Below, piece by piece: positions 55,990 through 64,000 of a stretch of 64,000 nucleotides of DNA. The translations under genes and the position numbers were made by a program. Every line of letters starts with the position of its first letter. The first letter of the stretch is position 1. A model generated the notes under the pieces. The model was not told where the DNA came from and did not search any database. It worked only from the letters and a program-made list of their open reading frames with translations. The stretch lies in contig NC_081241.1 of NCBI RefSeq assembly GCF_902713425.1, forward strand, positions 8,342,832-8,406,831, given 5' to 3'. This DNA comes from Acipenser ruthenus. Lineage: Eukaryota > Chordata > Actinopteri > Acipenseriformes > Acipenseridae.

Positions 55990-56335
55990 CTTTTCAAATC
56001 TGTGCACTATTTGTTTTATTCATTTCAGACAATGTCTTCCCTCTGATCAGCAGAACATCGCTCTCTCAAGTCCCTTCTTGTTTTGCTGTTGCTGTTTATT
56101 TCCACTCTCTTTGACTCAGGTGAAGCCCATTGATCCTGCTGCCCCCACACTGGTTTTCAAATCTGTGCACTATTTGTTTTATTCATTTCAGACAATGTCT
56201 TCCCTCTCATCAGCAGAACATCGTCCTCCTAAGTCCCTTCTTGTTTTGCTGTTGCTCGTTTTGTTTTCCACACTTCTTTATTTCCACTCTCTTTGACTCA
56301 GGTGAAGCCCATTGATCCTGCAGCCCCCACACTGT
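55990..56335 (+). repeat. Tandem duplication of about 170 bp with a membrane-anchor-like frame
   Basis: CAGACAATGTCTTCCCTCT...TTTGACTCAGGTGAAGCCCATTGATCCTGC occurs twice. In the second unit, after TTCATTTCAG, ATG opens MSSLSSAEHRPPKSLLVLLL and a hydrophobic stretch, then a TGA, followed by CAG|GTGAAG. It looks like a type II membrane-anchor exon, but the stop before the donor argues against a live exon. Confidence 0.35.
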
Positions 56336-56633
56336 TTTCCTCTCCCCGTTCACTTCCTTCCTTCCTGTGTTACAGGTAATAGGACCCCACCTCCTGACCC
56401 CCTTCATCAAACATTTCAAAGAGATTTCATTTCAATCAGCCATGCTGCTGTGTTTTCATAAACAGATACGATTGGTCATTTTGAAAACTCTCCTGATAGA
56501 TAGATATTAATGAACACTCATGGGGACTACACTGAGGTTAAAGGTTTAAACGTCATCATGTTCTTTACATTTCTTACCTGATGAGGATTTTCTATGGCTG
56601 TTTCTGATTAGATTTTATTCACCATGCTTACTA

Positions 56634-56844
56634 ACTATTCCAGCAAAACATTGCTTCTGAAAAGACTCCTGGAGGCTGATTGTGGGGAAGCGCATGACTG
56701 TTGCACGGGCTGCAGTGCACAATGCTTACCCTGTGGACTTCAGTGCCCAGCGCACCGCCAATATGCTTCCCCACCTCGTTTCCACACAATCAGCCTGGAC
56801 AAGAGTTTTCAGAGGCAGTTCTTGCTGGAATAGTTAGTAAGCAT
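56634..56844. mobile_element. Palindromic foldback element (211 bp)
   Basis: ATGCTTACTAACTATTCCAGCAA at the left is repeated in reverse at the right end, and similarity continues inward (CTCTGAAAA, AGGCTGATTGTG, GGGGAAGC, GGGCTGCAGTGCAC) almost to the centre, giving arms of about 100 bp. Could be a MITE or a transcribed hairpin. No clear target duplication. Confidence 0.6.
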
Positions 56845-57209
56845 TTCAAATAAAGATCTAAGCAAAAATCACATTGAATCATTCAGCACACACATACTAG
56901 GATATTAAAGATCAGACATGTAATATTAATACTATATAGATGATATAAACAATATTTCAATAAACCTATTTTCAATTGTATTTCTTTAATAAAAAGAAGT
57001 TATTGCTGATCAAATTTAAAACCATTACATTGTTTTGATTAAAGTGCAAATTGAAAATCATATTTCTTATATTAAAAACTTAAATAGAACCTTATTTATT
57101 CATTTTAAATTAGTTTATTTATTTATTTTCATTGTTAAATTAAAATACTTTGACAATGTGACAATCTTTAGCTTGTATTTGAAGACGGTGCTGTTATTTT
57201 TTCAGATGC

Positions 57210-58400
57210 ACCAATATATTTAGAAAGCGAGGGATCTGAGTGGGTAAAAAGGACAGAAATGCCCCCACTTCAGTTCTCAATTGTTTTTGGAGGGGAGGGG
57301 AGTTTTCTTCTTCAACAAGGAGAACAAGTGGAATAACAAGAACAAGCTTTTTTCCATGTTTAGACTGTCAATTTCTCCTGATTTATCACAGTATTAACAA
57401 TGGGTTTGACTGCTGTGTTAGAGTGTCTGGTTCTGTACAGGAATATAAGAAGGATGGAACTCCAGCCATTGGAATAGTTGTGTCAATACCCTCGATTCAC
57501 CATGAAGTGTGATCCTGGGCTGGAATCACAATATGTGCTTCTGCTGTTTCTGTTGAGATGATACAGAGACAGGGATGGGTTTCACAAGAAACAAAACTTA
57601 CCAGTGTTTCTGAATTCCAGGAGTTATATAAAGCTCTAAGAGGCGGGGTTTGGTACTGAGGCCAGGTTTAGACAAGCAGGCTGAGCAGAGACTGCTTAAT
57701 CAGTGTGAGAGGGGCGGAGAGGAGAGAGTGGGACAGGAGTTTGAGAATGTCACCCTCTGTCACAGCGCTCCTTCAAGACTGAAGCTTTCTCCCAATGGGA
57801 CAGGCCCATTCCCAGTAGAGACTCTGAATGAGGGCCGGACACTGGCCACACAAACAATCCCTCCTCCTTCCAAAAACCCAGTCCTATATACAGGACACAG
57901 GACACGAGCGAGTCAGACGAGATCTTTCCTTTCTACTGGAGAGAAATCGAGAGCTCTCAGTTTATCTGCAGGGACATGTCATGTGTTCTTCATGAGTGAG
58001 GAAAGGCTTTGCAATGATAAGCTGTGAAGCTCTTTGGTCCTTCATCACACCTGCAGATATATCTGGAATGGACTGACGGTTCAGCTTTGGGTTTTCACTT
58101 CTCAAAAGACATACAGCAGCCACCAGATCCTCTTCACTTGCATTAGCTGGCAGAGTTATTGAAATCATGCTGTAGTTTGATACAGATTTGTTCTTCTAAT
58201 ATTGTGGAGTGTAGAAAAGGTATAGTGATTCAACCAGCACTATCACTATACTCCAGAGGTGAAGTCTGAGTTTGCTCTGCAGCCCTCCTTCACAAAAGGT
58301 TTGACTTGGTTTACCATAAGAATAAACTTCAGCTTGGGTGTCAATGTTCGCAGTGACATCACAATGACAGACACAACAGAACAGCACAGAACTTTATTTT
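57210..58400 (-). repeat. Right arm of the large inverted segmental duplication
   Basis: Reverse complement of 2690-3920, including the orphan TRIM 5' end (57665-57500) and the 68-codon frame (58168-57962). Confidence 0.85.
57500..57665 (-). pseudogene. Orphan TRIM promoter and exon-1 start, inverted copy
   Basis: Minus strand: TTATATAACTCC (TATA box at 57624-57630), TTTTGTTTCTTGTGAAAC, TCTCTGTATCATC, then TAEAHIVIPAQDH with ACA in place of ATG. Same truncation point as at 3640. Confidence 0.7.
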
Positions 58401-58799
58401 TCATTATGGTTTTAATAAAGATGAGTCGCTTATTGACATGTTGCGATCTTGTTCTGCTTGTTAAAGAAAAATGAAGGCTTGGCCAATTTAAAAGCCTATT
58501 TACACAGAAAAATAACAGTATATTAAATCAATGTTACTATGAAGGCGTTTCTCAGTGTGATTGAGATACACGAATGTCTTCACAGGTATCGATTGAATTG
58601 TTAAAGGAGAGCGGAGAAGAACTCGGGGTAAAGCATCGACAATCACAAGCCCTGCTTCTGTTACACAGCAGAGTCTGCAGAATTGGGGTTCATATGCAGC
58701 CGACTAATTCACCCAGTCAGGAAACAAACACATATGAAACTGTATCCTGATTCTTCTAAATAAATTAAACAGTAAATCCATCTGTTTCTGAAGCCAAAT

Positions 58800-59290
58800 C
58801 CATGTTAACTAACTTATTCACATGTTATGATGGTAACTGCTAATACGGAGCCTGTGTAATAAATAATCCATTCCTTACTCAAGTTTGCGTTTTATTGTAT
58901 TAATTTCAATACGGTACAATCCATTTACAACAAATTGAGAAATACAAATCTGATGCTTTATAATGTTAAACTGACCACCCTGAAGTCAGTCACTAGGTTA
59001 CTAAAAATATCAATTAGACTAAACAATTAAAATCTCAGCGGAAACGTATTTGTTAATAATTAATTACACACCATTGTAATGTGTGAGTTTAGTTATGGGG
59101 GCTGATGGAAGCGCTTCACTTTTCCGGTTACCGACATGCGCAGATACACCTGCTTATAAAATGTGGTCTGATATACAGTCTATGCAGGCGTCTCATAATT
59201 AAATAAAATAAAAACATACTTACTGATTCATCAAATTAGTTCCTCCTTTGAATGTGGTGAAAAAAAAGCTGTTTTTTCTACTTTTCTTTA
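58800..59290 (+). repeat. Duplicated segment, direct copy of 1700-2195
   Basis: About 80-85% similar by eye to 1700-2195, same orientation, lying outside the inverted arm. No coding content recognised; 58401-58799 likewise empty. Confidence 0.7.
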
Positions 59291-59604
59291 GGAAACATTT
59301 CGAGCTGTGGCCGCTAGGTGGCGCAAAGGGCGTCTGACAAATACATGAATAGTAATAATAACAAATCTGAACACAACACTTGATGTGAAATACAGGGATA
59401 CGTGTTTTTAGTTTACTGATGGAGTGTCTGAATGCATAGATAATATAATTATTCATCAGTAAATGAAGTCAGAGACGGCTCAAACACTCACCCATGATCT
59501 GATGCGTCACGGTCTTCAAAAGCATTTACAATAAAGAAAATAGATTTGCAGAATGGCATCGGTAGTAATACAAGGTAAGTGGTGACCTGCGCACAATAAC
59601 ATGG

Positions 59605-59607
<3 letters not shown>

Positions 59608-59648
<41 letters not shown>
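59608..59648. repeat. (AAT)n microsatellite
   Basis: About 13 units. The remaining 59300-60610 shows no gene apart from an (AT)n run at about 60106-60142. Confidence 0.95.
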
Positions 59649-59649
<1 letters not shown>

Positions 59650-60098
59650 TAAGACTGCCGAGACTTCGTGTGGGTTTGTAAATCAAGACCATTCCAGATA
59701 TTGTCTTCAAGAAGGTGATTTTTAATCACAGTCCAACATTACAGGCATTCCACATTAAACTCATGGACTGTTCTCTCGCTGTATAACGTGAGCACACCAC
59801 CACAAGACACACGCTCTTTTTCCCTCCTCTAGCGGGAGTGAGCTCCCCCCAAAACATTCCCCCTAGGAAACACTAGATCACAAACTCTTATTGATTTACT
59901 TTTAAACACTGTACCGTGCTTCACTTTCCGTTAACAATAAATGTTATTTAGACTTTCTAATTATTAAAACTAATACCCGTTGATTAACCATTTAAATATA
60001 GTCTATAACTGTTACAGTTGCATGACTAGATAGGCCACAGAAACTTGGCACCAATAGAAACTTCCGAGTCTGACAAAAAAATATATAGTACAGTAGTA

Positions 60099-60146
<48 letters not shown>

Positions 60147-60625
60147 TGCCAGGAGTATTAAAATAAACAGTAATTTAATGTAAGAGAGCGTCCCAAATTT
60201 TTTTTAAAAAATGCCTGTAACACAATGTGTCACCAGGGCCTCAGCAGAGAACGGGTTCATACTGTATATAACAGCCAACTGGATCTGATGCATTTGGCAA
60301 TACTTTTTAATGTTCTTTTACACCATCTATCCCTGAGGTATTTAGAACAAGTTCCATGTGCACAGCTGGAAAAAAAACTATACAAAAATATTGCATTATA
60401 ATGGGGAGAAGTACAGGAATAATTTTTATTATGTAAACAATTTTGTATACAATAAGTAACTTCTATCACCTTTAAGGAGACTTTTTTTCAGGTTGCTTTA
60501 AAAACTAATAATAAGAAAAGAACACACAAGAAAAAGAAAATATAAAATATAACATCGTTTTGTCTCAGAAATTGTGTGAAAAACCTTTAACATTTATTTT
60601 CTGATTTTTTTTCAAAATTGATTAT

Positions 60626-60849
60626 TATTATTATTTTCTTAGCAGACGCCCTTATCCAGGGCGACTTACAATTGTTACAAGATATAACATTATTTTTTAC
60701 ATACAATTATCCATTTAGGTTTTTACTGGAGCAATCTAGGTAAAGTACCTCGCTCAAGGGTACAACAGCAGTGTCCCCCACTGGGGATTGAACCCACGAC
60801 CCTCCGGTCAAGAGTCCACAGCCCTGACCACTACTCCACACTGCTGCCC
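60626..60849 (-). mobile_element. tRNA-derived SINE, same family as 53.2 kb
   Basis: Minus strand: GCAGTGTGGAGTAGTGGTCAG head, GGTTCAATCCCCAGTGGGGG, CTTGAGCGAGGTACTTTACC, AAGTCGCCCTGGATAAGGGCG tail. GATTAT flanks both ends (60620-60625, 60850-60855). Confidence 0.9.
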
Positions 60850-60944
60850 GATTATGTAAATCACCTTATCATTTGAAACAATGATAGACTCAGTGTGTAA
60901 CTGTTGCATTTCCATTTACTCTCTGAAAAGCCTGTCAACGTTTT

Positions 60945-62630
60945 TCACAATTCAATTCCATTGAACATAGTTAGGTGTGGCTTAAGACTTTTGATTTTTC
61001 TTTTTGCTTCTTCTTCACTTAAATTTAGGACTTCTGAAATGTGTGAAAGAGGGGGGCATTGGTTAAACTGAGACATTTCACAAACCATCAATATGGAGTT
61101 TAACACTGTCATTGTTTTCTTGAGTTTTAAGCGTTCTACCTCTATCACATCCATATCGAAATAGTTTGGGCAGTTTTGTCTAAAATAAGTTAAGTTGTAA
61201 TAATCATAATAATTTTGCTCAAGCCATTCAGCTATCTGACAGATTACTCGTTTCTTGTCAACTTTCTGATGCATAGTCTCATCATTGTCAAGATGTCCAT
61301 TTATAATAGCAACAATATCATCAACCTCCCTGTTGTGGTGTAGTTCCCGTTCAGTCCCTAGCAAAAGGTGTAGCTCCAGCAAGAAAACAGCTTTGACCTT
61401 TTTAATTGATTCTTTCATTTCAGTCAGATAATTTAAAAATATTCTCTGTTTCATTAAAATATTGCTAACATTGATATTTTCAAAGTTGTTTTCTAACAGT
61501 TTTTGTAAACTGGGCATGTATTTTAACTTGAATTGATGCTCTGTGGGTATCTCTTCAAAAGATGATTTTGTGTCGTTTATGTACGAGGTCATGTTCCTAA
61601 AAAAATCTAGAGAGATTTGCCATTTTTCATCTACATCTTGCATTGCATCAGTGATGTTTTGTTCTATAGTTTTTAGACTTAAAAGTAAAGATTTGTGATT
61701 TTCCACCAAGTTTTTCATCTCATTTTCAATCTGTATATACCTTTGTGCTTGCAGGCTCTGTGATATCACTGCACCTGTCAGAGATACTGCCGTGGTCCCC
61801 CAAAATGTTTTGCTTTTGTAAAAATCCTTTGCAGAATCCCTTATATAAATGCTGGCTGTTTTTACAAAGCCTCTGACTTTTGCCTTGAGAGTTTCTGACA
61901 GTGTGACTGGCCCAATGAAAACACCAGACTTAACTTTCCATTGAGACAGGTACTCCTGTGTGTATTTGTGATAAAATGTTTTGAATGTCTCCTCTTTCAA
62001 CATACTTTTACTAGACCATGCAAAAGATATCTTAGATATGATTCTATTGAGCGATTTAAATGTAAGGCGGTTAACAAGGTACAATAAAGAGGATGCTTTT
62101 TGTGCAATATCCAGATTCTTAAAATAGACTTCCCTTTCCTTGTAAAACTTTTCAATAAAATATTCAGAAACATTAGGAAAATGCATCACGACTGAATTAT
62201 TGATTTTAAACTCTTCGAATTTGATTTTGTTATTTAACAGCGACATACAGAAATTTACATGTGCTCCAGTTGTGACAATGTCCTCAATGTGGCGATTAAT
62301 TTCAATGTTTTGAAAAATGGATGTTGCAAACTTTTCGATATTTGTCAACAGACTTTCGTATTTTTCGTTTAGGATCCTGGAAAGATTTTGCTCTTGGATT
62401 TCGAACTTAACAATGTTATCTCTGTAGATGCATATGTTGGGACGGTAAACACAGCCACCTGCAATGCAAAAAAAAACAAGACATTGTAGACGGACCAACT
62501 GAAAAGGACACAACCTTCACCAAAGAATGTAGAGAAACATACCTTTCAAAGAGTTTACCACTGTCAATGCAGAGTCTGTTGCTTCCAGGGAAATCTGTAT
62601 CAGCAATCCCACTATTGAATAAAACAATTG
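60945..62630 (-). CDS. Unrecognised gene: probable secreted helical glycoprotein
   Basis: Large exon 62458-60945 (about 504 codons, stop at 60945) preceded by a good acceptor (TTTTTTTTGCATTGCAG). An upstream exon ends at 62543 (TTTGAAAG|GTATGT) and joins in phase, reading QLFYSIVGLLIQISLEATDS...NSLK|GGCVYRPNICIYRDN. That gives a signal-peptide-like leader. No in-frame ATG is seen before the exon runs into an L2/SINE tail at 62634, so the start is further out or lost. The protein is helix-rich, has one long hydrophobic segment (TFWGTTAVSLTGAVISQSLQ), many NXS/T sites and C-terminal cysteines. The layout loosely recalls apolipoprotein L, without a motif to prove it. An ATG inside the intron (62513) is probably not the start. 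Confidence 0.6.
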
Positions 62631-62631
62631 A

Positions 62632-62670
62632 ATATTATTATTATTATTATTTATTTCTTAGCAGACGCAG
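62632..62670 (-). mobile_element. L2/SINE tail fragment
   Basis: (ATT)n then TTATTTCTTAGCAGACGC; the shared tail only, directly abutting the 5' exon of the preceding gene. Confidence 0.6.
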
Positions 62671-63119
62671 AATATGTTGTTACTTATGGATTCAAATTTT
62701 ATACCAAGCTTTATGAACATCAATATTAGGGTGATGAAAATGTGTACAACACATTTAATATTGTGTGCGAGTGTCACATTGTATTCTTGCATTGCAGATA
62801 TGTGTTGTTTGAAGATTTGTTGTTTTCATGTTCTCTCAGGATTGGCAAGGCCAGTTATGATTTAGAGACAACTCAAAATGATTTAGACATTGCGATAATG
62901 TTTAAATACAGTAACTGTATTTTTCTGAATTTGAAGATATCGACATTCATTTTGAGATATTTCAATTTAATTTTGAGATATCTCAAAGTGACTTCCTGTT
63001 CATTTTGCGTTATCTCAAAATAAATTAGCGACAGCTCGAAATTAACAGGTAGTCATTTTGAGATATCTGAAGTTCATTTTGAATACCAGGAATTAATTTT
63101 CATCAAAATCACATATGGC

Positions 63120-64000
63120 CTTGGATAACTTTAATAATTTTTGGCCCCATTCAAATCTGCCCTTTCTTTTCAAAATATTAGAACGAGCTGTTCTAATTAA
63201 ACCGTCACCTTACTCCTAACAAACTTTATCAACCTTTTCAATCTGGCTTTCAACGTCCACACAGCACTGAGACTGCCCTTGTTAAAGTCACTAATGATCT
63301 TCTAATGGTACTCAGGTGGTTTATCTATTGTAATTCTTTTGGATCTTAGTTCTGCATTTGACACTGTAAATCATGATATACTACTTGACAGGTTATAGTG
63401 TTTATTTGGTATCTCTGGCACTGCCCTTAAATGGTTTAATTCTTATCTATCAGGACATCAACAATTAATTTCCCATTCTAAACCTCATATTGATGCTGCT
63501 GCCTCTGTTCATACTGCCTGTATCTCTGATATAAAGAATTGGATGTCGCAAAACATTTACACCAAAATTGTGACAAGACTGAGGTTATGCTGTTAGGTAC
63601 TTCCCATCAGCTACATAAAACCAATGCTGTAAATCTGTCAGTTGATGGTACCATGCTTGAGTTCAGATCTAAAATGAAAAATGAAAAATGTGATTTTTGA
63701 TCCTTGGTTAACTTTTGCTGCGATGGACTGGCGTCCCGTCCAGGGTGTTGTCTCGCACCGCGACCCTGTAAAGGATTAAGCGGTTAATGGATGGATGGAT
63801 GGTTAACTTTTGAACCACATGCGCTGAAAACTGGCAAGATTTCATTCTTTCACCTCAGAAATATAGCTAGACTGCGACTCTGAAAAACAGATTCATGCAT
63901 TTGTTTTCTCTAGGATTGGTTATTGGAATGCCCTGCTCGCTGGTGTCTCTAATAGCATTCTCAACAAATCATAATATGTTCAAAACTCAGTAGCTAGGTT
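63120..64000 (+). mobile_element. L2-clade LINE, RT region, degenerate
   Basis: Scattered across frames: LERAVLIKPS, FQRPHSTETALVKVTNDLL, then NCDKTEVMLLGTSHQLHKTN, matching L2-type ORF2 (SGFRxxHSTETALVKVTNDLL, KTExxLxG). Many stops and deletions; old. Continues past the window end. Confidence 0.7.
63718..63800 (+). mobile_element. 83-bp retroposed tail with 12-bp target duplication
   Basis: CTGGCGTCCCGTCCAGGGTG...GACCCTGTAAAGGATTAAGCGG...(ATGG)n, a tail common to fish retroposons, inserted in the L2 copy. GGTTAACTTTTG flanks it at 63706-63717 and 63801-63812. Confidence 0.85.

Noticed and set aside
62461-62513. ATG at 62513 as the start of the 522-codon frame
   Set aside because: The bases between it and 62458 form a typical polypyrimidine-AG acceptor, and an upstream exon joins in the same phase with a better leader.

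Overview
This is vertebrate DNA, most likely from a non-teleost ray-finned fish such as a sturgeon or paddlefish. That placement is an inference. It rests on the mix of CR1-clade LINEs, L2 LINEs, tRNA-derived SINEs sharing an L2-like tail, abundant (AAT)n arrays and finTRIM-type genes; no species marker was available. There are no operons, CRISPR arrays or other prokaryotic features. Real genes are split into exons and most of the window is repeats.

The core is a cluster of three paralogous TRIM genes (RING, two B-boxes, coiled coil, PRY-SPRY; finTRIM-like), each with six matching coding exons. Gene A (+, 6542-12178) has a stop codon directly after its RING. Gene B (-, 30341-18562) and gene C (-, 55567-48198) are open through every exon (about 557 and 556 codons). 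The clearest novelty lies in the linker between coiled coil and PRY-SPRY. Gene B carries a 57-nt exon plus two 66-nt exons exactly 900 bp apart, all symmetric and in the same phase. At least four extra TRIM 5' ends (promoter, 5' UTR and start of the first exon without ATG) lie at 3480-3640, 4496-4800 and, inverted, 57500-57665. A duplication of about 1.2 kb in inverted orientation (2690-3920 and 57210-58400) brackets the cluster.

Introns and spacers are full of mobile DNA. Intron 5 of gene B holds an apparently whole non-autonomous LTR element (19844-23509) with 438-bp LTRs, a 5-bp target duplication, a tRNA-Leu-type primer site, a polypurine tract and a long repeat-rich reading frame starting with two zinc knuckles. 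Other elements are CR1 fragments (0.8, 1.5, 15, 42, 47 kb), L2 fragments (28, 36, 63 kb), other LINE pieces (5, 31, 34 kb), a Penelope-like RT piece (4.8 kb), a nearly intact piggyBac transposase gene (38.3-40.9 kb), an hAT-type MITE inside a CR1 copy, foldback elements, SINEs, LTR fossils, minisatellites and a 5S rRNA-like sequence (33.4 kb).

Beyond the cluster, 60945-62630 (-) encodes an unrecognised, probably secreted, helical, N-glycosylated protein, and 44.1-44.9 kb (-) may hold a small unrecognised multi-exon gene. The TRIM paralogs probably act in innate antiviral ubiquitin signalling, as finTRIMs are known to; interferon-type IRF motifs near their first exons agree with this. The remaining content mostly records how the cluster was duplicated and invaded.
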